NCBI RefSeq assembly: GCF_004349265.1
Contig: NZ_SMFL01000005.1
Coordinates: 496,301-560,300, forward strand
Length of the DNA: 64,000 bases
Source: Dyadobacter psychrotolerans
GTDB lineage: Bacteria; Bacteroidota; Bacteroidia; Cytophagales; Spirosomataceae
Direction: 5' to 3'
This document shows positions 54,754-64,000 of this stretch, in pieces; within the stretch, counting starts at the first letter, position 1; every line of letters begins with the position of its first letter. The notes under the pieces are model-generated. The model was not told where the DNA came from. It was given only the letters and a program-made list of their open reading frames with translations, and made no database searches. The position numbers and the translations under genes were made by a program.

Positions 54754-56022
54754 ATGAAAAAGGCTGGTTTATTGATTTTATTGATGTGTTTTGTCAGGAT
54801 GCTGGCCGCTCAGGATAGTACATCTATTTCGTATTCCGAACAAAAAGATTCGCTTGCTCCGCAACTTGTTGTTGACAAGTATGAAAAGATATTTATGACC
54901 ATGGTGCCAACCAGGCATATGTTTAAAGTTGGTTTGTCGCAGTATTATCAGGCCCTATTTTTCCCTCTTATACAAGATGGAATAATTACAACAACATCGC
55001 TTCATCTCGGTTATGAAGTTAAAGTTTTACCTTCCTTTTCTCTGGCCTTGTCCGGCCATCTGCCTTTCTATGCTCAGACATTTCCTTTAAAAAGCGCACT
55101 GAATTACACGGTCGTTGATGCACAGTTACGCTGGTTTGTTGACATGAAAAAACGTATACGTTCGGGCACGGGGGTGAATAATTTCAGTGGAAATTATTTA
55201 GCGCTGAATTACACAGCCACAGGTTTCGCAGACTACTTTAATAAAAATCCTTCATTTGGTGTAAAAGCCGGTTTTCAAAGAAGGGTACTTAATTCCGGTT
55301 TTATGGATTTTGCTATGGCTATGCAGCAGCGTGAAAATTTTTATTACGGACTATTTTACGGCTGGACCATTTCAACCCAGGCTACCGTAGGATTCGCAAT
55401 CGGCGATTGGAAAAAAACCAAGGTGGGGCCGCTTTGTGATTTTTTGCTGTGCGACCCACTATTAAACAGCCAGTGGAAGCTTCGTTTACCCGAGATCAGT
55501 TTTGGTTTTCGTGTTAGAAAGGGTAAGGCTGGAATTGCCTACGAGAAAAAGATTGGCTCTTCTCCGTTCAGTCTGAATTACCAGTTTGATATCGGTGTAA
55601 ACAGTACGTGGAACTACATGGATACGGATAGGTATTCACCTGAAAGCATCGAAAATCGTTATCGGTTAGCTATTTCCACTGAACTTGATGCTTCTTTATC
55701 AATTCAGCCGCGCTACTATTTGCTGCAAAACCGCCAGCGTCGGAATGGCCGTTCCGGTAACGGTTTGTCCGGCTTGTACGCGGGGATTCATACAGAGTAC
55801 AACGATTATCGGGGAAGACACAATATCGATATAACCGGAAGGAATGATTTGGTTTTACACAATAAAACTCTCAAAGCGGGGCCAATGGCAGGTTTTCAGC
55901 AAAGACTATTTCAAAAAGGCTACCTGGATTTTAATGCTTCCTACAATCTTGAAAAGAGATATAGAGATCCGGAACTGTCATTTGGCTTTACAACATACCT
56001 GGGTGTAGGGCTCGCATTTTAA
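54754..56022 (+). CDS. Outer-membrane-type protein, tandem paralogue 1
   Basis: A 422-residue exported protein with a signal peptide (about 1-19). Alternating aromatic strands (SLHLGYEVKVLPSFSLALSG, GVKAGFQRRVLNSGFMDFAM, AGPMAGFQQRLFQKGYLDFN) ending in a C-terminal aromatic (GVGLAF) fit an outer-membrane beta-barrel. It shares long blocks (PTRHMFKVGLSQYYQA, QPRYYLL) with the next gene. No named family. Confidence 0.65.
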   Translation: MKKAGLLILLMCFVRMLAAQDSTSISYSEQKDSLAPQLVVDKYEKIFMTMVPTRHMFKVGLSQYYQALFFPLIQDGIITTTSLHLGYEVKVLPSFSLALSGHLPFYAQTFPLKSALNYTVVDAQLRWFVDMKKRIRSGTGVNNFSGNYLALNYTATGFADYFNKNPSFGVKAGFQRRVLNSGFMDFAMAMQQRENFYYGLFYGWTISTQATVGFAIGDWKKTKVGPLCDFLLCDPLLNSQWKLRLPEISFGFRVRKGKAGIAYEKKIGSSPFSLNYQFDIGVNSTWNYMDTDRYSPESIENRYRLAISTELDASLSIQPRYYLLQNRQRRNGRSGNGLSGLYAGIHTEYNDYRGRHNIDITGRNDLVLHNKTLKAGPMAGFQQRLFQKGYLDFNASYNLEKRYRDPELSFGFTTYLGVGLAF

Positions 56023-56049
56023 AAAGCGCATTTTAACAAAGAAGAGTTA

Positions 56050-57288
56050 ATGAGATTATATATTATTTCATTTTTGGTATTTTTCTATTGCCAGGCAAGG
56101 TCGCAGGACAGCTTGTCTTTTAGCTATTCGCAGCAGGCAGATACACTAATCAATCAGCGCTTTATTGACCGGTATGAAAATGTATTTATGACCAAAGTAC
56201 CTACCAGACATATGTTTAAAGTGGGCTTGTCGCAGTATTATCAGGCGATCCCTTCACCGCTGCTTGACGATAAACTGAGTAACAACACTTCATTACATCT
56301 TGGTTATGAGTTCAAATTTTTGCCGTCATTTTCCGTCGCGCTATCGGGCCATCTTCCGTATCTGAAAAGCGATCAGCCTTTGCGTACAAGTCTTATGTAT
56401 ACCGTACTGGACGCTCAGCTTCGCTGGTTTTTTGATATGCGGAAACGGGTTAAAGCAGGTAAAGCAGCCAGCAATTTCAGCGGTAATTACGTTGCATTTT
56501 ACTACAACATGCCCGGTACATTCGATAATGCCCCGAACATTGGTATCAAATTAGGATTTCAGCGCCGGTTCCTTAATTCCGGATTTATGGATTTCGCTGT
56601 CGCAATTCAAAACGAATTTGATGCAGGCTTTACAATTTCGACGCAGTCAAGCTTCGGATTGGCTTTTGGAGATTGGAAAAAGTCGCCGGTTGGACCGCTA
56701 TGTGATGTTTTACTTTGTGATGAACATCTTAACAGGCAATGGAAAGTGAGATTACCCGAACTCACATTTGGTTACTATTTCAACAGGATTCGTTTTGGTG
56801 TTGCATTTGAACAAAAAATAAAGACGTCACCGCTATCATTAAATTTTGAGCTCAATGTTGGTATGACGAGAGGTTTTGATTACCTAAATCAGCGCTACTT
56901 TATTCCTGATTATGGTTATACGAATTACCTGATGTTGTATTCAAAAGAACTTTTTCCCACCTTAACATTCCAGCCGCGCTACTATCTGCTTCATAAAAAG
57001 CGCCGGTTAAACGGACAAGGAGGATATGGGTTTTCCGGAATTTACACTGGTCTTAATTCGGACTACAGTTATTATTTAGGAAATCACTCTTACAGCAATT
57101 TTCAAATTCCAAATATTGACCTTAAAAAGCACATTATCAAAGCCGGGCCGGTTTTTGGGTTTCAACAAAGAGTGTTCAGACATGGTTATCTGGATATAAA
57201 CACTTCACTGAATTATCAGAACCAGGCTCTTATTTCCACCAAACACATAAACCTGAAAACATCCGTTGGCCTTGGTTTTGCCTGGTAA
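56050..57288 (+). CDS. Outer-membrane-type protein, tandem paralogue 2
   Basis: A 412-residue protein clearly duplicated from the previous gene: same order of blocks, shared PTRHMFKVGLSQYYQA, GPLCDVLLCD and QPRYYLLHKKRR, and the same barrel-like strand pattern ending in aromatic GLGFAW. It lies 27 bp after paralogue 1 in the same operon. Confidence 0.65.
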   Translation: MRLYIISFLVFFYCQARSQDSLSFSYSQQADTLINQRFIDRYENVFMTKVPTRHMFKVGLSQYYQAIPSPLLDDKLSNNTSLHLGYEFKFLPSFSVALSGHLPYLKSDQPLRTSLMYTVLDAQLRWFFDMRKRVKAGKAASNFSGNYVAFYYNMPGTFDNAPNIGIKLGFQRRFLNSGFMDFAVAIQNEFDAGFTISTQSSFGLAFGDWKKSPVGPLCDVLLCDEHLNRQWKVRLPELTFGYYFNRIRFGVAFEQKIKTSPLSLNFELNVGMTRGFDYLNQRYFIPDYGYTNYLMLYSKELFPTLTFQPRYYLLHKKRRLNGQGGYGFSGIYTGLNSDYSYYLGNHSYSNFQIPNIDLKKHIIKAGPVFGFQQRVFRHGYLDINTSLNYQNQALISTKHINLKTSVGLGFAW

Positions 57289-57487
57289 AAATCCTGTAAA
57301 CCCTAAACAGGCTGAAAGCACCATTAAGAATACCGGTATTAAAATAAACCAAATTGCATGATTTATTTTTATCACCATACAACCTTTTGTCACTGAAAGT
57401 AACTCTTTACTAAGTGACAGGTCGACAGATCAGTATTCTTTATTAACCGTCATTAAATCAGCTATTTATCTAATCGCTAAGCCGGAT

Positions 57488-58333
57488 ATGAAAAATTCCT
57501 GTTATCAAAAAAGCTATGTCCTTTGTGTAAGAAATTGTACTTTATTTCTGGCCTGGTTACTGCTGACGCTTATATTTGCTCGCTGCAATTCTTTTGAATT
57601 CAGCCCGAATCAGATCAGCAGCCATCGTTCTGTGCAGGATCTTAATGGGAAAAATCTTTTAAAGTTAAATTTGACTCCGCCTGATGACACGGTCACAATT
57701 GTGTTTGCAGGCGATTCCCAGCGGTGGTATAGTGAGCTCAACCGTTTTGTTACAAAGGCGAATGAAATTAAAGATGTAGACTTTGTTTTAATCGCCGGAG
57801 ACATTTCGGATTTTGGTCTGCTGAAAGAATTTGAGTGGGTTAATAAACGGCTTTCGGATTTGAAAACACCCTATTTCGGTGTGATCGGCAATCATGACCT
57901 GACCGGAAATGGCGAGGCTGTATTCAGGAAAATGTTTGGCCCGCTTGACTACTCCTTTGTGTATGACAGCATCAAGTTTGTAGCGCACAATACCAACAGT
58001 CTTGAATATGAACGTGTTAATGTACCTGATGTCGGCTGGCTGGAAAACCAGCTGCAAACGGGTTCAGATATTAAACATATTGTTGCCGTATCCCACGTGC
58101 CTCCTTTCAGTCCGTTGGAGTTTAATGCCAAACTGGTCAAGCCTTATACAAGTCTTTTCAGTAATACACCCAAAATGCTGGTATCCCTGCACGGGCATGT
58201 ACACGACCACAACGATTTTTATCCCTTTGAAGATCATGTGCGTTACATTACCAGTTTTGCCTTTGCTCAAAATTCATTTGTATTGTTAAAAATAGTCGAC
58301 GGAAGGGTCCTGAAAACGATTATTGAATATTAA
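57488..58333 (+). CDS. Calcineurin-like metallophosphoesterase lipoprotein
   Basis: A 281-residue protein with a lipoprotein-type N terminus (LFLAWLLLTLIFARC). Metal-binding motifs are in order: GDSQR near 77 in place of the usual D-x-H, AGDISD near 100, IGNHDLTG near 138, VSHVPPF near 202 and HGHVHDH near 236. The altered first motif is unusual but the others are intact. Expected at the periplasmic face of the outer membrane; substrate unknown. It lies 199 bp after paralogue 2. Confidence 0.87.
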   Translation: MKNSCYQKSYVLCVRNCTLFLAWLLLTLIFARCNSFEFSPNQISSHRSVQDLNGKNLLKLNLTPPDDTVTIVFAGDSQRWYSELNRFVTKANEIKDVDFVLIAGDISDFGLLKEFEWVNKRLSDLKTPYFGVIGNHDLTGNGEAVFRKMFGPLDYSFVYDSIKFVAHNTNSLEYERVNVPDVGWLENQLQTGSDIKHIVAVSHVPPFSPLEFNAKLVKPYTSLFSNTPKMLVSLHGHVHDHNDFYPFEDHVRYITSFAFAQNSFVLLKIVDGRVLKTIIEY

Positions 58334-58336
58334 GCC

Positions 58337-58918
58337 ATGAGAAAAAGTTCTATTCTTAAAATTACGGTGGTCCTAATTTTGGCGGCCCGATACTGCTGCG
58401 CGCAGTCCAACAATCCGGTTTTTCCTGACGATGTTTCTTTGCAGTACGCTGGCAGCAATGGATGGGTATCTGTCGGAGCGGGTTACAATTTATTTAACGA
58501 TCATTTTAGAGTCGGTATGCAATATGGTTTTGTACCAAAACACAAAGGAGGGGATCTGCATATCCTGTCGGCTGCGTTGGTATACAGGCCATTAAGGCTT
58601 AAACTATCTGATAACGTAAGCATTAATCCCATCGACTTTGGCGTGAAGGCCTCTTACCAGTTTGGTGAAAATTATTATCTTAAATGGCCTTCCAAATATC
58701 CTGACGGCTATTACTGGTGGAATTCAGCAATCCGTTTGCATTTAATCACAGAATCTTCTCTAACTGTTAAACTCAGCAAAAGTCCGTTCAAATCAATTAC
58801 GGGGTTTGTTGAATTAAATACCAATGACCTGTACATGGTCAGTTACGTCTTAAACTTAAAATCACTAAAACCAACCGAGATCATCAAAACAGGTGTTGGT
58901 GTGAGATTGCAGTTTTAA
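58337..58918 (+). CDS. Exported protein of outer-membrane type
   Basis: A 193-residue protein with a signal peptide (about 1-22, ending CCAQ). Strand-rich (YAGSNGWVSVGAGYNLF, FRVGMQYGFV, FGVKASYQFG) with a C-terminal aromatic (GVGVRLQF), suggesting a small outer-membrane barrel. It starts 3 bases after the phosphoesterase stop. Confidence 0.65.
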   Translation: MRKSSILKITVVLILAARYCCAQSNNPVFPDDVSLQYAGSNGWVSVGAGYNLFNDHFRVGMQYGFVPKHKGGDLHILSAALVYRPLRLKLSDNVSINPIDFGVKASYQFGENYYLKWPSKYPDGYYWWNSAIRLHLITESSLTVKLSKSPFKSITGFVELNTNDLYMVSYVLNLKSLKPTEIIKTGVGVRLQF

Positions 58919-59052
58919 TAAAATTCATTTTACTTTCGTATATAGTTCATAGTTCTATTTTTTTTAAGCGCATTTGGTCCGGGATATCCGCTAATTACGC
59001 CGGAACAAAACTCTAATCTGCTCCGGACCTTTCATTGGTGTACATCAATCAA

Positions 59053-60384
59053 TCAGTTTATATGTTTTGGTGTCCTGAACGTTCTGTTAGCTCCATAGGT
59101 CGTAACACCGTTCATGATCACATATGCCCGGTAATTGTAGGAGGTTTCATCCGAAAGGTTGGTGGCATTTACCTGAAAGTTTTTCGGGAACGAGGTGATG
59201 TTGCCGTTGAATAACAGTTTACTGTTGCTGGTCGTCGGGTTAGCAGTTAAGGACCAGCATATTCCATATTGCGAAACGGCGGCATCTCCTGCTGCTGTAA
59301 CGGATCCCGAAAGGACCGCACTGTAATCGCGGGGATTGGCATCGCCGGTCACAACAGTGGGCTGACGTTCGATGGCAGTACGGAAGGTTCTGCTATCGCC
59401 GTAGGTGGTTACTCCATTCATGGTGACAAATGCACGATAATAGTACGTGGTAGACGGCGCCAGGTTTAGCGCTTCACCGAAATAAGATTTGGGAACCTGG
59501 TTAACAGCATCATTATAAACGAACTTGTTTGATGCAACAGTGGGATTTGGCAGCGTCGACCAGCAAATACCATATTGGGTGATCGGAGAGCTTCCCAGAG
59601 CTGTGATTTGCGCAAACAATGAAGCGACCCGTGTCCCTACCTTGGCATCGCCGGTCTGGACTTTTGGCTGAGCTTCATCGGATGTTCTGAAACTCACATC
59701 GGCTCCATAGCTTGTCACGCCATTAGAAATCACATATGCCCTGTAATGATAGGTCGTGTTAGGTGACAGACCCCGCGCTTCCGTCGAAAAAAAAGCCGGC
59801 ACGTTGCCTACGTCGCTTTTTAAGGTATATTTTGATGAAGACTCAGTTGTCGGGTTGTCTGTGCCGCTCCAGACAATTCCATACTCAGATACCGGGTAAC
59901 TTCCTTTTGCTGTAATACTTCCTCTGATCTGCGCTGAATTGTAAGTGACAGCATCGAAACCGTCAGTTCTGATACCAGGCTGCTGTACATTTGAAGTTTT
60001 GAATTTTGCACCTTCACTGAATATCGGTCCCGATTTTAGCATCACAAAAGCGTGCAGGTAGTATTCTGTCGCCGTTTGCAGATTGGACAGCGCTCCGGTT
60101 ATTGCAATCGGTGTGGGTGTAGCCATGTCAATTGCACCTCTTTTGATACTCTTGTCATCGATTACCGGTGCACCGTCGGAAAGTGATACAGTAAAGCCAT
60201 GGTCAAGGATTTCCTGGTTTCCTGATTTGGAGATCGCCGAGGAGAAATTTGCTGTATTAACACCAACTGCGGTGATGCTGATATTTGAAAGAGTAGGTGG
60301 AATGGGATCCAGCGTTTCCTCACAGGCAGAAAAAAAGCCAACGGTAAAAATTGCTGTCAGGATTGTAGGGATAAAGCATTTCAT
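59053..60384 (-). CDS. Fn3-like repeat lipoprotein
   Basis: A 443-residue protein with a lipoprotein signal (TILTAIFTVGFFSAC). Four copies of a ~95-residue unit follow, each with Y-G-I-C/V-W-S and Y-x-Y-R-A-Y/F-V-x-M/S-N-G-V-T-x-Y-G-x-x-x-x-F-R-T (for example at about 170-235, 265-330, 360-440). This is the fibronectin-III-like repeat common in surface proteins of Bacteroidota. Probably surface-exposed; ligand unknown. Confidence 0.82.
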   Translation of the reverse strand: MKCFIPTILTAIFTVGFFSACEETLDPIPPTLSNISITAVGVNTANFSSAISKSGNQEILDHGFTVSLSDGAPVIDDKSIKRGAIDMATPTPIAITGALSNLQTATEYYLHAFVMLKSGPIFSEGAKFKTSNVQQPGIRTDGFDAVTYNSAQIRGSITAKGSYPVSEYGIVWSGTDNPTTESSSKYTLKSDVGNVPAFFSTEARGLSPNTTYHYRAYVISNGVTSYGADVSFRTSDEAQPKVQTGDAKVGTRVASLFAQITALGSSPITQYGICWSTLPNPTVASNKFVYNDAVNQVPKSYFGEALNLAPSTTYYYRAFVTMNGVTTYGDSRTFRTAIERQPTVVTGDANPRDYSAVLSGSVTAAGDAAVSQYGICWSLTANPTTSNSKLLFNGNITSFPKNFQVNATNLSDETSYNYRAYVIMNGVTTYGANRTFRTPKHIN

Positions 60385-60453
60385 AATGAGCTATTTCTTT
60401 AAATTTTGTTGATACAAAAGGTACTTGTCCAAAACAAAACAGGTGTGTAAGTG

Positions 60454-62487
60454 TTAATCTCTTCTGGCGCTTTTCTCCGTTCCGGGCGGACTCTTAATTC
60501 CTTTCCCGCTAACCTGCATGGTGTAAAAATACTGTTGACCAGCTTTTGCGGCTGAATTGACAAAAACCTCTTTTCCGGGCTGAATTTCGGCTAACAGGGT
60601 AGGTTCCTTTTGAGCAGTCGTGCGGGTGAAAAGCAAATATTTGTCTATGCCCGGCACCAATACATCGTTCCAGGTAATCTCGATACCCTTGCTGGTGGGC
60701 CGGACGTAGATTTCAGGTGCCCGCAAAGCGAACCGGGGAGTTTCCATTTTTTTTGCGCCTAAAGCATTTCCTTCAATGCCCAGCTGATCGGTTGCTGTCA
60801 CTGCGTACGCATAGCTGATTCCCGGCGTAGCTGTTTTATCGACAAACACTACTTCCTGTAACAATTCCTGGCTGATCTTTCTGAATCCATCTGCCAGCAG
60901 GGCCTGCGCGCTAAGCTCGGTTTCCTTTGGTTTGCTGCCAGCGCCCAATGCTTTCCGGTATACGGTATATCCTCGGATGTATGCATCATAAGCCACCATA
61001 TCTTTCCAGCGCAGGGTAATTTTGCCGGGTTCGGCGTAGCCTTCAATGTCATAAGGGGTTTTGGGTAAAATGGCTGTTGCCGGACTGCTAAATACAACCT
61101 TGGAAAGCTCACTGGTGCGGTTTTCGTAATTCAGCGTTTTGATGGCGTATTTATAAACCAGCCGGCTGTTGTGAACTGTGGTATCAAGGAATACTGAATC
61201 CTGCAAAAGATTTGAAACCTGCTCAAACTGTTCGTTTCCCTGCAAAGTCCGGAAAACCTGGTAGCCGCTCACTTCCGGTGATGGTACCGGTTTCCAGGAA
61301 ATGATCGCATTACCTGTTTTGTTGTAAATAATTTTTACACCTTCCGGGGCTTCAATCGCTCGTTTTTTGACAAACATGCGGTGCGAAACATAGGCAGAAG
61401 GCTCGGAAAGGCTTCCACGAATACTGAGCATTTTAAACCGGTAATGGTATAAGGTGTTAGGCAAAACCCTTACATCTGTATACGATGTGGCCGATGCCGG
61501 AATGGTATCAAGCAGGGCAAAACCTTCGGAAGGAAGTTTACTTCGCTCAATGACAATACCGCCCAGAAAGGATATATCACCAACTGTTTTCCAGGATATA
61601 AAAATACCGTTGGAGGTATCTTTGGTAGAGGCAATCGGTATTTGGGCCAGGTTTCTGAAATTTCTTGAAATCAGAGAAACAGTATCTGACAACGGACCGG
61701 GCAGATTTAAAAGCGTCAGTGGTTCTAGATAAAGACCATAAGAAAGCGCAGGTTTAACCTGCTGCTGCCAGGTGAATGTGATATTTTGGTTCTTTTCATC
61801 GCGGTTGGCAAAAGCGTAGCCAGCCTTTTTGAATGGCGCATTGGCTTTTTCGCGTAGCCAGATTTGTCCCAGCATGACATCTGGCGATGTGGCCACATCC
61901 AGTTTCCAGCTTACGACAACCGATGAATCTGCCTCAATAACTTCGCCCAGTATTGGCTTTTTGATAACTGGCGGTAAACCAAGCGTAAGACTGGCTTCGG
62001 CTGTTTTGTTGACGCTGCCATCGACGTTGATAAACTCCGCTTTGTAACGGACACTTTTGGCTCCTGCTTTTTTTACTTCTTCGTCCTTATAGGCGGCGCC
62101 CATGGCTACCGAAAAATCGGGAGATAAAACTATAATACCATAGTCGGTAAGAAGAGGGTTTTTACGAACAAATTCCCAGGCTTCCTGTTGAGACTTTAAT
62201 TTTTTCTGTGTCTGAATATTTTTTAAAATGTCGTCTCCCGCTACTCGTTTGAAGTCTTCTGGCGTAATTGCTGACTGAACTCTTCCAATTGATTTGAAAC
62301 CCTCATTGCCGACTGCGCGATATAGATTTACGCCTGTAATGGATTGCATCGGCGTCTGTGCTGACAGTCTGCGGTCCGCCAGGTAAACATATACTGCATC
62401 TTTTCCTTCCTTAATTCCAAGCTGTCCGAGGCAAGGTATCGAAGAAACAATCAAAATGGTCACGGATATCAGTTTTGTAAGTTTCAT
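60454..62487 (-). CDS. Fibronectin type III repeat secreted protein
   Basis: A 677-residue protein from the ATG at 62487, where a signal peptide begins (MKLTKLISVTILIVSSIPC); a longer frame to 62628 runs into the preceding gene and is rejected. The body has repeated Fn3 domains (VSWKLDVATSPDVMLGQIWL, ISWKPVPSPEVSGYQVFRTL, LRWKDMVAYDAYIRGYTVYR, ITWNDVLVPGIDKYLLFTR). It starts 1 base after the stop of the neighbouring gene, so the two are one transcript. Confidence 0.85.
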   Translation of the reverse strand: MKLTKLISVTILIVSSIPCLGQLGIKEGKDAVYVYLADRRLSAQTPMQSITGVNLYRAVGNEGFKSIGRVQSAITPEDFKRVAGDDILKNIQTQKKLKSQQEAWEFVRKNPLLTDYGIIVLSPDFSVAMGAAYKDEEVKKAGAKSVRYKAEFINVDGSVNKTAEASLTLGLPPVIKKPILGEVIEADSSVVVSWKLDVATSPDVMLGQIWLREKANAPFKKAGYAFANRDEKNQNITFTWQQQVKPALSYGLYLEPLTLLNLPGPLSDTVSLISRNFRNLAQIPIASTKDTSNGIFISWKTVGDISFLGGIVIERSKLPSEGFALLDTIPASATSYTDVRVLPNTLYHYRFKMLSIRGSLSEPSAYVSHRMFVKKRAIEAPEGVKIIYNKTGNAIISWKPVPSPEVSGYQVFRTLQGNEQFEQVSNLLQDSVFLDTTVHNSRLVYKYAIKTLNYENRTSELSKVVFSSPATAILPKTPYDIEGYAEPGKITLRWKDMVAYDAYIRGYTVYRKALGAGSKPKETELSAQALLADGFRKISQELLQEVVFVDKTATPGISYAYAVTATDQLGIEGNALGAKKMETPRFALRAPEIYVRPTSKGIEITWNDVLVPGIDKYLLFTRTTAQKEPTLLAEIQPGKEVFVNSAAKAGQQYFYTMQVSGKGIKSPPGTEKSARRD

Positions 62488-62488
62488 G

Positions 62489-64000
62489 TTATTCAAAAAG
62501 TCTAAGTGATATTCCAATACCACGATTGGAATTATAAGAAACATCAGCGGCTGCGCCAGCGCAGATTTTGAAACCGCAGGGAATGGGTAAAGGCCAGGCA
62601 AAGGCGAAGAAGTTACACCCTCCGTCACACCCGATATGTCCCCTTACACTTCCCGAAAGGTGCCCGGCAATACCCCAGTTATTGCTACTGTAATAGCCTT
62701 CCAGGCCTCCGGCAAACCTAACATCGGCAGAGGCAATATCACCAAAGGGTGAGACGGTAATCCGAGCTCCTGCACGCCATTCAGAAGCTATTTTTAAACC
62801 GTAACTGTTTGATTTAAAATTGGCATATACCTCGCACATCGCATTGTTTTTGTACCAGACTGCGGCACTGGCCGGTCCAAAGCTGATTGATGGAGTTCCA
62901 ATATCGATCGAGGAATGCGTACCAAAGTAGCCGCCATAAAGTCTTCCATTGGTCAGTACATAATCCGGAATGCCGCTTAGTGAAGTGTGTGTGCTTTTGG
63001 GTACATTCCATCCGGCAGCTATCGTTACGCCGGTGTCAAATATTCCTAAAATTCGCGTTTTGGAGTAACCGGCTACAAACCAGTAGTTGCTTCCTGTACC
63101 GGTGTAAAGTTCCAGGTGAACGCCGGATTTACTTTCAACATCAATTCCTTTCATCAGACTAAATCCTGCACCAAACTCTCCGTCGATGAAAAACTGTTTG
63201 CGGTTAAAATCGAGTTTCATCGTGGCCGAGCCCAGCGTCCAGGCATTGAGGACTTTCACGCCGGCATTTCCCTCGAATATCGGACCGCCTGGGGCTGAGG
63301 TAATTTTAATAGCGATCGGTTCCAGGGCAACCACACCATAAGGATCAGGTGCTATCGTAATGCGCCCGCCTGCATTGATGCTGTAAATATTCTCTGCAAA
63401 ATCGAAATCAAATCCGCCGGTTAAGCCGTCCAGTTTTACCAAACCGATTGGAATCACAACTTTGGCAGCAAACTGTGCACCTACGCGGGGACCTGCATTC
63501 TTTTTGATATACCAGAATTCAAGGCCTACGCCAGGTATACCGGCCAGTTTCATTGCTCCCAGACCTCTGAATTCATTTTCATTGAATTTGAGCTTGGCTT
63601 CCAATGCGATTGCTGAGGCCAGATTGAAATTAACTCCCAACTCATCGATCCGTGGCGCCTGACCTTTTCTAAAATAAAGCGTTCCGTCTGCACCAATACC
63701 AAACATAGGGATGTTCAACCTGAATTTTCCTCCAACAGTGATTTGGGAAACATTGGACGCAAAGCCAAATTTGGTGATGCCCAGTTTGGCCATGCCTGCA
63801 AAATCTACTTCAACATCGGTTTGTGCAACAACTGAAAACTCACCATTGGTCGCTATACTGAAATGATCAAGCGCTATGCGTTGGTTGATCCATTTCGGCA
63901 GATCTATTGTTCCCGCGCCGATAAACCGGTAATTTGTACTTCCGGCAATTTTCTGAATAGTAAAATCTTTTCCGGGGTTGGTTTTAAATTTCACCTGGCC
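62489..64000 (-). CDS. Large strand-rich envelope protein, 3' part
   Basis: At least 503 codons, open to the right edge of the window; the start is outside. Repeated beta strands of about 10 residues with alternating hydrophobic/aromatic positions (FGIGADGTLYFRKG, KLKFNENEFRGLGAMKLAGI, MKLDFNRKQFFIDGEFGAGF) and a cysteine-rich segment near the end (GCDGGCNFFAF, CGFKIC). Probably a secreted or outer-membrane structural protein working with the downstream Fn3 protein. Family not recognised. Confidence 0.7.
   Translation of the reverse strand, partial: GQVKFKTNPGKDFTIQKIAGSTNYRFIGAGTIDLPKWINQRIALDHFSIATNGEFSVVAQTDVEVDFAGMAKLGITKFGFASNVSQITVGGKFRLNIPMFGIGADGTLYFRKGQAPRIDELGVNFNLASAIALEAKLKFNENEFRGLGAMKLAGIPGVGLEFWYIKKNAGPRVGAQFAAKVVIPIGLVKLDGLTGGFDFDFAENIYSINAGGRITIAPDPYGVVALEPIAIKITSAPGGPIFEGNAGVKVLNAWTLGSATMKLDFNRKQFFIDGEFGAGFSLMKGIDVESKSGVHLELYTGTGSNYWFVAGYSKTRILGIFDTGVTIAAGWNVPKSTHTSLSGIPDYVLTNGRLYGGYFGTHSSIDIGTPSISFGPASAAVWYKNNAMCEVYANFKSNSYGLKIASEWRAGARITVSPFGDIASADVRFAGGLEGYYSSNNWGIAGHLSGSVRGHIGCDGGCNFFAFAWPLPIPCGFKICAGAAADVSYNSNRGIGISLRLFE

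Noticed and set aside
62488..62628. Upstream start of the Fn3 protein
   Set aside because: It lies inside the neighbouring gene and would bury the signal peptide that begins at 62487.

Overview
The window looks like the chromosome of a Bacteroidota bacterium, probably a cytophagal genus such as Dyadobacter or Spirosoma. The evidence is the TAnnTTTG promoter elements (for example 33643-33650, 50618-50625, 52651-52658), a Bacteroidales-type mobC/relaxase/coupling-protein set, a PadR regulator paired with a prefix-domain MacB permease, and many small lipoproteins and Fn3-like surface proteins. The genus is inference.

Region 1 (1 to about 32.7 kb) is the right-hand part of an AT-rich integrated mobilizable island. 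It opens with a possible transfer origin (inverted repeat 194-224), MobC (272-664), an HxHxH relaxase (649-1947) and a TraG/VirD4-like coupling ATPase (1959-3950). A minus-strand block of candidate stand-alone immunity genes follows: a PD-(D/E)XK-like protein (3960-5663), a SIR2 protein with Asn at the usual catalytic His position (5750-7444), a HEPN-motif protein (7622-8494) and an Mrr-like/NB-ARC/TPR STAND protein (8522-10918). Next are two broken nuclease-like genes: an HNH-like gene cut by an in-frame TGA (11402-12544) and a PD-(D/E)XK gene with two frameshifts, one at a G8 tract (12761-13882).

The centrepiece is a 17-kb plus-strand transcription unit at 15253-32136, preceded by a gene with TerB-like repeats and a BRCT domain (14236-15150). 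Its first three genes match Shango (SngA TerB protein, SngB ATPase, SngC helicase). They run straight into an RmuC-like nuclease, three uncharacterised proteins and a 1700-aa DEAD/DEAH-DUF1998 helicase. The last four genes have the size order and layout of Druantia type I DruB-C-D-E, but no DruA is visible and RmuC sits where it would be. This composite is the best candidate here for an undescribed or hybrid defence system. The island ends at 32483-32740 in three degenerate copies of a tRNA-T-arm-like sequence with duplicated terminator hairpins, most likely attachment-site scars.

Region 2 (32.7-52.7 kb) is ordinary chromosome: an ABC-F protein, a PQQ-like propeller protein, an SDR oxidoreductase, a HEAT-repeat protein, a VOC protein, an AraC regulator, a GNAT-nitrilase fusion, HigB/HigA toxin-antitoxin, a PadR-controlled MacB permease, a RibD-type reductase and a propeller lipoprotein. 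It is littered with decayed copies of neighbouring genes (VOC tail, AraC start, antitoxin, permease tail, transposase tail, a membrane protein with an internal amber codon) and a frameshifted GNAT gene.

Region 3 (52.7-64 kb) is an ECF sigma/anti-sigma operon that continues into a DUF4097-like protein, two tandem outer-membrane-type paralogues, a calcineurin-like phosphoesterase lipoprotein and another envelope protein. Minus-strand Fn3-type surface proteins follow, ending in a gene that runs off the right edge.
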